A stretch of DNA of 64,000 nt, taken from positions 62,001 through 126,000 of the forward strand of contig NZ_KK366004.1 in NCBI RefSeq assembly GCF_000686705.1, in the 5' to 3' direction. Under the pieces are notes generated by a model, which did not search any database, had not been told where the DNA came from, and worked only from the letters and a program-made list of their open reading frames with translations. Each line of letters begins with the position of its first letter. Positions within the stretch are counted from its first letter, which is position 1. Origin of the DNA: Clostridium hydrogeniformans DSM 21757. GTDB lineage: Bacteria; Bacillota; Clostridia; Clostridiales; Clostridiaceae. Of this stretch, positions 43,041 to 51,344 are shown piece by piece. Both the position numbers and the translations under genes were made by a program.

Positions 43041-43571
43041 AAATAATATCCTCCTTAAATTTTAAATTACGTACTGAGATATATTATCAAATATTATACT
43101 AAAATGTCCATTACATTAGACTTACACTTTTGTAAGGTATAAACTTTAAAATTAAAAGGATATTATATTAAAGGGTAAGAGAAAAGTTTTATAATAGTTT
43201 TTTTAAACAACATAATACATATATTGTATAAAATTGAAGTATATGATACTATTAATTGTAAATAAATGTTTAAAGATTTCTAGTAAAAAACTTTTAATCA
43301 ATAAATTAACGAAAAAAGTATTAAAAATGGGAGGGGAAGAAAATGATTATTTATATGATGATGTAATGTAACTAATGAAGAAATAGATAAAAAAGTTTGC
43401 ACATTTTTGCAGGCTTATTTCTTATTGTCTTTATTAGTTAACATCATCACTTAGTTTTACCATATATCATTTATACACTATTTAAAGAGAAGCTCTCTTT
43501 AGTGAAAATGTGGTGGCATAGCTTTTGTGGCCAGTTGTTAACACTTATATTTCACTTAAGGGGGATTTTTT
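43041..43571 (+). promoter_or_regulatory. Long leader of AraC-type gene with mini-frame and large hairpin
   Basis: No full gene is present. A seven-codon frame MIIYMMM (43343-43366) follows GGGAGGGG. It overlaps the left arm of an imperfect 40-base inverted repeat (43357-43401 and 43408-43448). A second short hairpin, AAAGAGA/TCTCTTT, is at 43483-43500. The structure could be a regulatory leader or a small inserted element. Confidence 0.5.
43357..43448. repeat. Imperfect 40-base inverted repeat
   Basis: The left arm starts GATGATGTAATGTAACTAAT. The reverse complement of the right arm starts GATGATGTTAACTAATAAAG and stays aligned to a common TGCA at the apex. An RNA copy would fold into one long hairpin. 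There is no U-tail, so it is not a simple terminator. Confidence 0.7.
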
Positions 43572-43898
43572 ATGTTCAGAATTAATACTGTTATTGATTA
43601 TATAGATGAGAATATAAAGTGTGATTTAAAAACAAAAGATATATCAGAGCTTGTGAACTACTCTGATTCTCATATTCAAAGAAAATTTAAAGAATTTACA
43701 GGGATTTCAGTGATGGAATATATAAAAACTAAAAAGTTAATATTTAGCACTAAGCTTTTAATAAAAACCAATATAAGAATATGTGAGATAGCTTTAGAGG
43801 CAGGCTTTCAATATGAACAATCATATATAAGAGCATTTAAAAAGGCGTATGGGATAACACCAAAACAATATAGAATAAAATTTAAAAATTATGATTAG
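43572..43898 (+). CDS. Stand-alone AraC-type HTH regulator
   Basis: The 108-residue protein consists only of the AraC/XylS double helix-turn-helix. The first half has TKDISELVNYSDSHIQRKFK, and the second ends with IRICEIALEAGFQYEQSYIR and AFKKAYGITPKQYR, the family signature. The usual sensing domain is absent, as in MarA/SoxS. AAGGGGG precedes the ATG. The beta-lactamase-like gene lies downstream and may be a target. Confidence 0.9.
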   Translation: MFRINTVIDYIDENIKCDLKTKDISELVNYSDSHIQRKFKEFTGISVMEYIKTKKLIFSTKLLIKTNIRICEIALEAGFQYEQSYIRAFKKAYGITPKQYRIKFKNYD

Positions 43899-43997
43899 AA
43901 ATGTTAAGTTTTTAAGTTCTATAATCAATAAAATTAAAAGTACAAACTATTTTATCCTTAGAAATAAAATCTATTCTACAAAAATTAAGAAATTTAC

Positions 43998-44039
43998 TAT
44001 GTAAGATATATGGTACATGAAAGATGTATATCTTACATA
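43998..44039 (+). promoter_or_regulatory. 13-base inverted repeat before beta-lactamase-like gene
   Basis: TATGTAAGATATA (43998-44010) and TATATCTTACATA (44027-44039) pair perfectly, 48 bases before the start codon and without U-tail. It is a possible operator. Confidence 0.5.
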
Positions 44040-44086
44040 TAGAAGTTGTAGGATAAATTAAAATGTGAACCTTGGGGGGCGATATT

Positions 44087-45154
44087 ATGGACTTAAATTT
44101 AGTAAGAGATATATTTGAAGACTATGCTAAAAATAAAAATTTTTCTGGAACTGTATTAATTAAACAAGGCGAAAAAGAATTATTTTCATGTACACATGGA
44201 TATGCACATATTGGATGGGAAATAAGAAACACCTTAGATACAAGATTTGATACTGCATCTATTACAAAGCTATTTACAGCAGTTAGTATATTACAACTAG
44301 TAGATAAAAATTTAATAAAATTAGAGGATAAAGCTTTAGATATCCTAGATATAGAGAATGGAGAGATATCAAAAGATATAAATCTCTATCACCTACTAAC
44401 TCATACCTCAGGTATTGGAGATGATGCAGATGAGGAGTCAGGAGAGAGTTATGAGGAAATATGGAGGGAAAAGCCTAACTATTCTGTGAGGGAATGTAGG
44501 GACTTTATCCCACAGTTTGTATATAAAAAGCCGTATTTTAGCCCAGAAAAAGGATGTAGATATAATAACTGTGCCTATATTTTGTTAGGATTAGTCATAG
44601 AGAAAATAAGCGGTAAGAGCTATATAGAATATGTTAAAGAAAATATATTTAAAAAAGCTTCCATGAATAATAGTGATTTTTTATCCATGGATGGAATTCA
44701 TAAAAATATGGCTGAGGGGTATGTATCTATAGAAAATAGTGATAAAGAGATCCTAGGTTTTAGAAAAAATATATATTCATATCCTCCTGTGGGTTGCTCT
44801 GATGGAGGAGCACATACCACCGTAGGAGACTTAGATATTTTTATTAGGAATATACTTAATAATAAGTTATTATCAGAAAGGTTAACAAATGAAATTTTAA
44901 AGCCTAAAGAGTTTTATATAGAGAACTCTAAGAGGGATTTCTATATGGGATATGGCTTTGAGTTTATATTAAGAAAAAGAGACCATAAGGTATTTTGCAT
45001 AACAAAGGATGGGAGTAATGCTGGAGTAGCTTGTGTAACTAGGTATTTTCCAGAGAATGACATAACCTTTACTATATTATCAAATAATGATTCCTGTGAT
45101 ATATGGGATATAGCTTTTAAAGTTCAACCACATCTAGGAATAATAATGGAATAA
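44087..45154 (+). CDS. Serine hydrolase of the beta-lactamase (class C)/DD-peptidase fold
   Basis: The 355-residue protein has no signal peptide, so it is probably cytoplasmic. The SxxK motif is SITK at residues 58-61 within FDTASITKLFTAV, the YxN motif is YNN near 160, and a C-terminal SNAGVACV replaces the KTG box. Proteins of this type are esterases, peptidases or of unknown substrate; without export it is unlikely to give beta-lactam resistance. The ATG at 44087 follows GGGGGGCG. Confidence 0.85.
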   Translation: MDLNLVRDIFEDYAKNKNFSGTVLIKQGEKELFSCTHGYAHIGWEIRNTLDTRFDTASITKLFTAVSILQLVDKNLIKLEDKALDILDIENGEISKDINLYHLLTHTSGIGDDADEESGESYEEIWREKPNYSVRECRDFIPQFVYKKPYFSPEKGCRYNNCAYILLGLVIEKISGKSYIEYVKENIFKKASMNNSDFLSMDGIHKNMAEGYVSIENSDKEILGFRKNIYSYPPVGCSDGGAHTTVGDLDIFIRNILNNKLLSERLTNEILKPKEFYIENSKRDFYMGYGFEFILRKRDHKVFCITKDGSNAGVACVTRYFPENDITFTILSNNDSCDIWDIAFKVQPHLGIIME

Positions 45155-45240
45155 GTATTTTAGTAATCCAATAAGTTTTATATAAAATTTATTGGATTAC
45201 TATACACTTAACAATTTATAAGATTAAAGGGGGAGTTAAG

Positions 45241-45789
45241 ATACGAGAGTATATTTCTAAAATAATTGAGACCAATAATTTGATAATAAAAGATGCGATT
45301 ATGGATGAATGTGATGAGATACAACATATTTGCAGTACTTGGACAGATAAACTTTTCTTAGAAGGAGATGAGTTTGAAGAAAATTATATTTTTAAGTGTT
45401 TAACAGAGGGAGACTTGCCACCTATTAAAGGTGCAAGTAAAGAAAAGTATTCTTTAAAATCTATTTATTTAAAGGAGAGTAATAAGATAATAGGATTTCT
45501 TGATATTTATCATGGATACCCTAAAGAAAAAACTCTTTGGATAAGTATTTTTGTATTAGATAGAGAGATTAAAAATAATGGATTTGGGCAAGAAGTAATA
45601 GGAGCTTTAACTAAAGATGCAAGTGAGACATATTATAACAAAATTGCTTTAGCTGTTCATCTTAAGAATTGGAAAGCATTAAGATTTTGGACTAAAGTAG
45701 GTTTTGATAAAATTATAGGTATCTATGGAGATAAAGATTTTAGAGAGGATACCTTTGCATTAATTGGATTAGAGAAGAATATTAAATAA
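45241..45789 (+). CDS. GNAT family acetyltransferase with apparent ATA start codon
   Basis: The frame from ATA at 45241 reads REYISKIIETNNLIIKDA and continues as a GNAT protein of about 182 residues. The acetyl-CoA loop is NNGFGQEVIGALTKD, and the C-terminal HLKNWKALRFWTKVGFDK is typical. AAGGGGGAG ends 5 bases before this ATA, exactly where ATG is expected. The first conventional in-frame start is TTG at 45280, without a Shine-Dalgarno sequence. So either AUA is used, or TTG 45280 gives a 169-residue form. A second GNAT gene with the same peculiarity follows. Confidence 0.75.
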   Translation: MREYISKIIETNNLIIKDAIMDECDEIQHICSTWTDKLFLEGDEFEENYIFKCLTEGDLPPIKGASKEKYSLKSIYLKESNKIIGFLDIYHGYPKEKTLWISIFVLDREIKNNGFGQEVIGALTKDASETYYNKIALAVHLKNWKALRFWTKVGFDKIIGIYGDKDFREDTFALIGLEKNIK

Positions 45790-45836
45790 AAGTATAAGAT
45801 TGATTTATAATCTTATGTGAAAAGGAGGGAGCGTAT

Positions 45837-46385
45837 ATACTTATAGATTTTAAAGAATTAGAAACAAAAAGGCTTATACTTAGAGAGATTAGAGAAGATG
45901 ATGTAGAAGATTTATATGAGATTTTAAAAGATCCTGATATAGCAAAATATGAGTATTTTTATCCTATTACCTCTATTGAAGAAGTAATAAGTTTTATAAA
46001 AAGATATAAAAAAGAGAAGGTAGAAAAAGAAGAAATCACATGGGGAGTCGTATTAAAAGAAACTAATAAGTTAATTGGGACATGCTGCATTGGGAGTTTT
46101 GATGAAGGGTCCAGAAGAGGGGAAGTTGGCTATGATATAGTAAAATCACAATGGGGAAAAGGCTATGGAACAGAGGCAGTAAAGAAGGTTGTTGATTTTG
46201 GATTTAATGTTATTGGATTAAATAGAATTGAAGCATTTATAACTCCAGAAAACTACGGTTCAATTAAAGTATTAAAGAAATTAAATTTTATTGAAGAAGG
46301 CATTGTTAGAGAAAGAGATCTTATAAAAGGTAAGCTAGAAGATGGAGTAATAATGGCAATGCTTAAAAGAGATTTTAAAGAATAA
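45837..46385 (+). CDS. RimJ/RimL-type GNAT acetyltransferase with apparent ATA start codon
   Basis: The frame encodes about 182 residues, from LIDFKELETKRLILREIRED through KSQWGKGYGTEAVKKVVDFG (acetyl-CoA loop) to NRIEAFITPENYGSIKVLKK and a normal C terminus. It has no internal stop, yet no in-frame ATG, GTG or TTG lies near the N terminus. AAGGAGGGA at 45822-45830 is spaced 6 bases from ATA 45837, the expected initiator position. Either AUA initiates here or the start codon has mutated. Such enzymes acetylate ribosomal proteins, amino groups or small amines. Confidence 0.75.
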   Translation: MLIDFKELETKRLILREIREDDVEDLYEILKDPDIAKYEYFYPITSIEEVISFIKRYKKEKVEKEEITWGVVLKETNKLIGTCCIGSFDEGSRRGEVGYDIVKSQWGKGYGTEAVKKVVDFGFNVIGLNRIEAFITPENYGSIKVLKKLNFIEEGIVRERDLIKGKLEDGVIMAMLKRDFKE

Positions 46386-46407
46386 TTTAAAAAATATATT
46401 ATATTAA

Positions 46408-46442
46408 AAGTGTTAGGAAGTAGAGACTTAACACTTTTTTAT
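46408..46442 (+). terminator. Terminator after GNAT pair
   Basis: Stem AAGTGTTA / TAACACTT followed by TTTTATTTG. Confidence 0.8.
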
Positions 46443-46713
46443 TTGTAATGTATAGACTATTTTCATAATTATCTATAAATCATTAGAAAAGGATTATAAA
46501 TCCTTAACAGCATATGTTGTAATTGAAGGAAAATAGAATACAGATTTATTGAAAACAAAGGATTATAGTAAGTATTAGGTGAAAGAGTAATTTATAAGTT
46601 ATATACTTTATTATAAAAAAGATTAATTTTAAGAAAATCTTAAGAAAAATATGAAATCTTTGTAATAATTATGTTGTAATATATAAGGTATATGTATATA
46701 AGGAGTTTTCACT
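46443..46713 (+). promoter_or_regulatory. Upstream region of papain-fold protein gene with TTAAG direct repeats
   Basis: TTTAAG (46628-46633) and CTTAAG (46639-46644) are spaced by 5 bases, the form of a direct-repeat site for OmpR-type response regulators. A probable promoter follows (TTGTAA, then TATAAG 16 bases later). No gene is visible. Confidence 0.4.
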
Positions 46714-47328
46714 ATGAAAAATAAACTTACAAAACGTAATAATATTAAAATAAATCTTAGTAAGGGAAAAGTAGTTATTATAATAACAGGGATTTTATTA
46801 TTGATATCAGTGTTGTTTTTATTAAAATATATTACAACTAGTAGAACAACAGAAAGTAATAATTTAAGAAAAGATATATATACTTTTTTAAGTGATAAAA
46901 ATAATAGAGTAAAGGCTTATGAAAGAGCAGTTAAATTAAATGGAGGGGATTCGGCTAATACCTGTGTTTATTTTTTAGCTGAGGTTTTAAGAAATAATAA
47001 AATAAGTATAGATGACAGTGTATGTAATACTGAAGGACTTATAAAGGTACTAGAGAAAAAAGGATGGAAGAAGGAAACAGATATAAAAAAGATAAAACCA
47101 GGAGACATATGCTTTACCACAGATGAGAAGTTAAGTAAAAAAGGTACCCCAACCCATGTATATGTGTTTATGAAGTGGAAAGAAGAAGGATCTACAGACT
47201 ATGGATATATATGTGATAATCAAGCAAAGGATTATGATTGGAAGGTATATCACTTAAGAAACATAGGGGTTAAGGATGGAAGTGGAAAAGCTCAAAAGGA
47301 ACCTTTTAGCTTCTTTATGCATAAATAA
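46714..47328 (+). CDS. Membrane-anchored papain-fold (NlpC/P60- or CHAP-like) protein
   Basis: The 204-residue protein has a basic N terminus, one membrane helix (about 20-42) and an outside domain. In that domain ANTCVYFLAEVLRNN puts a candidate catalytic Cys at the start of a helix, GTPTHVYVFMKW supplies a His, and YICDNQ a polar third residue. The order Cys-His-polar is that of cell-wall hydrolases of the NlpC/P60 superfamily. The exact subfamily is uncertain. AAGGAG precedes the ATG. Its 3' untranslated region carries the unusual RNA element. Confidence 0.7.
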   Translation: MKNKLTKRNNIKINLSKGKVVIIITGILLLISVLFLLKYITTSRTTESNNLRKDIYTFLSDKNNRVKAYERAVKLNGGDSANTCVYFLAEVLRNNKISIDDSVCNTEGLIKVLEKKGWKKETDIKKIKPGDICFTTDEKLSKKGTPTHVYVFMKWKEEGSTDYGYICDNQAKDYDWKVYHLRNIGVKDGSGKAQKEPFSFFMHK

Positions 47329-47338
47329 TTTTATATGA

Positions 47339-47460
47339 TAGCTGCTAGCTGTAAGGAATTCAAACTCTTAAATGGTGAAGAATAACAGTTGCCAAGCAGA
47401 GAGGTTAGCATATCTAATTTAACATCAGTGAAAGAACACTATTAAAAGAAAGATTTCTTT
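47339..47460 (+). ncRNA. Unidentified structured RNA element, copy 2
   Basis: This is a second copy of the element at 36400-36540, located 11 bases after a stop codon. Shared blocks include ATAACAGTTGC, GAGGTTAGC versus GAGATTAAC, and a hairpin with the loop GAAAGAAC inside AGTG/CACT. Helix TAGCTGT/ACAGTTG is longer here, and the outer helix is CTGC/GCAG. It is followed by a strong terminator and no gene for 340 bases, so it is a stand-alone or 3'-UTR RNA. Confidence 0.55.
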
Positions 47461-47479
47461 TATAAATAACATAATAAAT

Positions 47480-47531
47480 AAGAGTATACATATATTATAG
47501 GTTTGTAATATATGTATACTCTTATTTTTTA
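47480..47531 (+). terminator. Terminator downstream of RNA element copy 2
   Basis: Perfect 18-base stem AAGAGTATACATATATTA and its complement (47480-47497, 47506-47523), then ATTTTTTA. Confidence 0.9.
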
Positions 47532-47863
47532 CACTAAACATTGAATTCATATCTATGGCTATAATTTATCATTAAAATAGAACTTTTCGCTATAAATAGA
47601 TACATTTGCAGATTCTTTAATAAAATCTATAAATACTTCTTCACAAGGCATGTGGACATCCCTGACATCCCTAAAAATTTTTTTATTAACTTAGTATAAA
47701 ACACAATATATCCCTATTTAATAAATTACTTTTATTAATAGTTTATTTATATATATTAAAATAGAATTAATAAATATAATTCGATAAATATAAAAATATA
47801 ATTGACAAATTTAATTCGTTATAAGTATACTAAGAGTAGGATATATTATTGGAGGGATAAATA
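47532..47863 (+). promoter_or_regulatory. ArsR operon promoter with 29-base direct repeats
   Basis: TTGACA (47802-47807), an 18-base spacer and TATACT (47826-47831) form a promoter. Two imperfect direct repeats, GAATTAATAAATATAATTCG... (47764-47792) and TAATTGACAAATTTAATTCG... (47800-47828), lie upstream of and over the promoter; they are likely operators of the ArsR regulator encoded downstream. Confidence 0.6.
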
Positions 47864-48253
47864 ATGGATAAATTAGAGTTATTAAAGGGTAATTTTTTAG
47901 AATTTTTAGAAAATAAGATTTGTGATTCACAAGAGAGAATAAAAAGTTTAACTAAAGAAGAGTTAAAAGATGAAGCTAATTTAGAGAAAATAACTTTAAA
48001 TATAGTAACAATATTTAAACAGATGTTTAATGTAAGCTATAATAAGATAGTTAAAGATAAGAAAGAATATGAAAATATTAAGGGTGACTATTTAAAGTAT
48101 TTTAATACTATACCAGCCAGTTGGAAGGAGAAAAAAGAAAAAGATGAGAAGTTTGGTAATGAGGAAGGGGTAATTATTGAAAATCTGAAATTATCCATGG
48201 CAGATACAATTAAAGAAAAATTTTTAGTACTATATGAAAAATATAAAATATAA
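47864..48253 (+). CDS. Hypothetical protein co-transcribed with ArsR-DUF2087 regulator
   Basis: The 129-residue, charged, helix-rich cytoplasmic protein contains NIVTIFKQMFNVSYNKIVKD and IPASWKEKKEKDEKFG. GGAGGG precedes the ATG. The family is not recognised. The regulator gene starts 13 bases after its stop, so a joint role, for example as co-sensor, is possible. Confidence 0.65.
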   Translation: MDKLELLKGNFLEFLENKICDSQERIKSLTKEELKDEANLEKITLNIVTIFKQMFNVSYNKIVKDKKEYENIKGDYLKYFNTIPASWKEKKEKDEKFGNEEGVIIENLKLSMADTIKEKFLVLYEKYKI

Positions 48254-48266
48254 GGAGCTGTTAACT

Positions 48267-48812
48267 TTGAAGGATTCAGTTATAATTTTTAAAGCTTTAG
48301 CAGATAAATCTAGATTAAGAATATTAAACAGTCTTATGGAAGCTCCTAAGTATGTGGAACTTTTATCAGAAAGATTAGAACTGTCCCCATCTACTATATC
48401 TTTTCATTTGAAAAAACTAGAAGATGCAGGACTTGTGAAGGGAAATAAAGAGCAGTATTATGTAGTTTACTCATTAAACAAGGATACTTTAAATACGAAT
48501 CTTTTAGATTTAGTAGTTTTTAAAGAAGGGATAAGAGCGGCAGAAGAAGAAAGAGAAGAAGCTTATAGAAGGAAAGTTATAGAAAACTTTTTTAAGTATG
48601 GGAAACTTATATCTATTCCAGTTCAACAGAAAAAAAGAAGAATTGTATTAGAGGAAATAGCTAAGGCTTTTGAGAAGGGAGTAGAATATAAAGAAAGGGA
48701 GGTTAATATAATAATAGCGGATTTTAATGATGATTTTTGTACTATAAGAAGAGAATTTATATCTGAAAAAATATTTGAGAGAAATAATGGAATTTATAAA
48801 AGAATACTTTAA
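48267..48812 (+). CDS. ArsR-type HTH regulator with C-terminal DUF2087 domain
   Basis: The 181-residue protein has an N-terminal ArsR winged helix (about 5-75: FKALADKSRLRILNSLMEAP and LELSPSTISFHLKKLEDAGL) and a C-terminal DUF2087 domain (about 115-178: IVLEEIAKAFEKGVEYKERE, DFCTIRREFISEKIFER). No metal-binding cysteines of the classical ArsR type were seen. The TTG at 48267 is preferred to an ATG at 48234 because ATAAGGAG precedes it. It probably represses its own operon through the repeats at 47764-47828. Confidence 0.88.
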   Translation: MKDSVIIFKALADKSRLRILNSLMEAPKYVELLSERLELSPSTISFHLKKLEDAGLVKGNKEQYYVVYSLNKDTLNTNLLDLVVFKEGIRAAEEEREEAYRRKVIENFFKYGKLISIPVQQKKRRIVLEEIAKAFEKGVEYKEREVNIIIADFNDDFCTIRREFISEKIFERNNGIYKRIL

Positions 48813-48820
48813 ATATGGAA

Positions 48821-48863
48821 AGACCATAGTTATTATTTGAGAATTAATAGCTATGGTTTTTTA
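48821..48863 (+). terminator. Terminator after ArsR-DUF2087 gene
   Basis: Stem ACCATAGTTATTA / TAATAGCTATGGT with one mismatch, then TTTTTATTTTA. Confidence 0.8.
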
Positions 48864-49201
48864 TTTTATAAATCTTAATATATTATTAGGATATATTAAA
48901 CTAAAAAAGTAATGTATATGTAACTATGGGGTGTGTAAAAGTATGCTATATTGAAATAACAATAGAGTTAGTACTAATTTTGCAAAGAAAATATATATTA
49001 TATAAGTTCTATACTGAAAGTAAGTTGATAAATAGACTTTTTATTTATTAATGAAATCTTAAATGAATAAACTAAGATTTATTTTAAAGATTCTACAGAT
49101 ATTTTGAAGTGTAGAATTTAGTTAGGTTTATTTTTATAAGACTATAATATTAAGATGATATTATAGAGTTTTATTGTACAAAAAGCTAAGGAGAGTTAAT
49201 T
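48864..49201. other. Intergenic region before AadA-like gene
   Basis: AT-rich. No reading frame, hairpin or convincing promoter was recognised. The ribosome binding site AAGGAGAG ends it. Confidence 0.4.
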
Positions 49202-50005
49202 ATGACTGTAGAGATTCCAGTGGTAATTAAGCCACTTTTATATGAATATGAGTGGAAACTTAAAGAGAATTTTAAAGATAAAATATTTGGAATTTATTTA
49301 TATAATTCAATAGCTATTAATGCTTTTGATGAGAATAAAAGCGATATTGATATAGTTATAATAATTAAAGAGGATTTTACTAAAGATGAAGTAGTAGAGC
49401 TTAAAAATATTCATAGAGAACTAAATAAGAACTTTAGTTATAGTAAAAAGATGGAAGGGATGTACATTAAATTAAAAGATATTAGTAAAACAAATGATTT
49501 ATTAGAACCATATATCTATTTTGAAAATGGAAGACTTCATAAACCAGGATATTATGATATTAACTATGTAACATGGTGGACCTTAAAGCATAATGGAATT
49601 GGAATAAATAGTCCAAGGGTTAATGATTTAAATATTAAAGTAGACTGGGAAGATATTTTAAACACAATGAATTATAATTTAAATTTTTACTGGAAGAGTA
49701 AGTTAAATAAGAAAAGCATATTTATTCTTGATTATTGGATAGAGTTTTCTGTACTTACCTTATGTAGGATAGTTAATACTTTGGAGTATAAAGAAATAAA
49801 CTCAAAGTTAGCATCTGCAAATATGGCTTTAACTAGTATGAATAAAGAATTTAATAAGATTATTTTAGAAGCTATTAGAATAAGAGAGGGTAAGGGTGAA
49901 AAATCATTATATAGATCAAGGATAAAAAGAAGTAATGATGTTCAAAGGTTTATAGACAGTACTATAGATTATTGTAATACTAAATATAACTTAGAGAATC
50001 TATAA
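49202..50005 (+). CDS. Nucleotidyltransferase-fold protein related to aminoglycoside adenylyltransferase AadA
   Basis: The 267-residue protein starts with a nucleotidyltransferase domain. GIYLYNSIAINAFDENKSDIDIVII matches the GS-x-DxD core, with YNS replacing the usual GS and Asp residues of SDIDIVI as metal ligands. The C-terminal helical region resembles DUF4111 of AadA/ANT(9). The altered G-S motif leaves drug-modifying activity open; it may act on another substrate. AAGGAGAG precedes the ATG. It is a single gene with a terminator behind. Confidence 0.8.
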   Translation: MTVEIPVVIKPLLYEYEWKLKENFKDKIFGIYLYNSIAINAFDENKSDIDIVIIIKEDFTKDEVVELKNIHRELNKNFSYSKKMEGMYIKLKDISKTNDLLEPYIYFENGRLHKPGYYDINYVTWWTLKHNGIGINSPRVNDLNIKVDWEDILNTMNYNLNFYWKSKLNKKSIFILDYWIEFSVLTLCRIVNTLEYKEINSKLASANMALTSMNKEFNKIILEAIRIREGKGEKSLYRSRIKRSNDVQRFIDSTIDYCNTKYNLENL

Positions 50006-50057
50006 TTCATACCTAACTCAATTAACAACTTTAATATACCTTATATAATAACTCGTT

Positions 50058-50100
50058 TGGACCACTATAGGATAAATTTGTCCTTGTAGTGGTTCTTTTG
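50058..50100 (+). terminator. Terminator after AadA-like gene
   Basis: Stem GGACCACTATAGGA / TCCTTGTAGTGGTTC with G-T pairs, then TTTTGTTT. Confidence 0.8.
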
Positions 50101-50231
50101 TTTGTACTACACTTTTCTATATAATACTATTATAAGTATATATTATAGTTAAATATGTAAATATAAACGTAAATATTAGAACAATGTAGGTTAAAATAGA
50201 TTTAGTTTTAATAGAACACAACATAAATTTA

Positions 50232-50262
50232 ATACTATTTATGTTAGCATAAATAGTATAAT
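50232..50262 (+). promoter_or_regulatory. Palindromic operator overlapping -10 box of DMT gene
   Basis: Perfect arms ATACTATTTATG / CATAAATAGTAT around TTAG (50232-50259). TATAAT at 50257-50262 overlaps the right arm. This suggests a repressor site; no repressor gene is adjacent. Confidence 0.55.
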
Positions 50263-50291
50263 TTTTATTAATTTTAATTAGGGGGATACAT

Positions 50292-51191
50292 ATGAGGAAA
50301 GCTATTCTACTTGGAATTATTTCATCATTTTTCTTTGCTTTCACTTTTATACTTAATAAAAGTATGGAGGTATCAGGAGGAAGCTGGATTTGGAGTGGGG
50401 TGCTAAGGTATGCATTTATGCTACCCTTATTATTTATTATGGTGAGTATTAGAGGAGAATTCGGACAAGTTTTAAAAGACATAAAAGAAACACCAGTGCA
50501 GAGTACTGTAGGGTTTGGATTTTTCTATGCTCCAATTTGTTTAGCGGCAGTATATGCGCCTTCTTGGATTGTAGCAGGAATTTTACTATCACCACTATTT
50601 TTTAAAACTGTTGAAACAGAGAATGGGGTAATAAGGGAAAGGCTAAAAATACCTAAGAGACCTTTAATCATGTCTTTAATAATATTATTTGGAATATTTC
50701 TTATACAGATACAAGATATGAACATTGGAGAAAGTAGTAAAGGATTTAAAGGTATCATATTTGTTATTATAGCTGCATTCTCCTATCCATTAGGTAACAG
50801 AAAAATGATGGAGGGTTGTGGTGAAAGATTAAATACTGTTCAAAGAGTATTTGGAATGACTTTATGTAGTATGCCATTTTGGATAATATTATCTATATAT
50901 GGTACTTTAACTGTAGGACTTCCAGGAAAAGCTCAGATTATACAGTCAATAATAGTAGCTCTATGCTCAGGAGTTATAGCTACATTATTGTTTTTTAAGG
51001 CTACAGATATGGTGAAAAGTGATCCTAATAAACTTGCAATTATAGAAGCTACCCAATGTGGGGAAGTTATTTTTACAGTATTAGGAGGAGTTTTAATACT
51101 TAATGATACATTACCTACTATAGTTGGATGGAGTGGATTATTACTTGTTGTTATAGGAATGATATTGAACAGTACTATATCAAATAAATAG
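50292..51191 (+). CDS. DMT-superfamily multidrug-efflux-like transporter (PF13536 type)
   Basis: The 299-residue protein has about ten membrane helices. SSFFFAFTFILNKSMEVSGG near the start, FFYAPICLAAVYAPSWIVAG in the middle and EATQCGEVIFTVLGGVLILN near the end fit the EmrE-type multidrug efflux family of the DMT superfamily. The substrate is unknown. AGGGGG precedes the ATG. The gene is preceded by a palindrome over its -10 box, so it is probably inducible. Confidence 0.88.
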   Translation: MRKAILLGIISSFFFAFTFILNKSMEVSGGSWIWSGVLRYAFMLPLLFIMVSIRGEFGQVLKDIKETPVQSTVGFGFFYAPICLAAVYAPSWIVAGILLSPLFFKTVETENGVIRERLKIPKRPLIMSLIILFGIFLIQIQDMNIGESSKGFKGIIFVIIAAFSYPLGNRKMMEGCGERLNTVQRVFGMTLCSMPFWIILSIYGTLTVGLPGKAQIIQSIIVALCSGVIATLLFFKATDMVKSDPNKLAIIEATQCGEVIFTVLGGVLILNDTLPTIVGWSGLLLVVIGMILNSTISNK

Positions 51192-51344
51192 TTTCAATAA
51201 TTATCCATTTCATAAAAAAATATAAGTTATATCTTAAGGTGTGTTTAGAAGAAATAAGTATATAATCCTTGGATAAGAAGTCTGTGTTAATATGTGTAAA
51301 AAGCTTGAGCTATGATATAATTAAATTATAAGGTAAATAATGGA

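Noticed and set aside
44087-45154. Beta-lactam resistance gene
   Set aside because: SxxK and YxN motifs are present, but there is no signal peptide and no KTG box; a generic serine hydrolase is a safer call.
49202-50005. Aminoglycoside resistance determinant
   Set aside because: The fold matches AadA-like enzymes, but the G-S motif is altered and there is no mobile context, so drug modification is not claimed.
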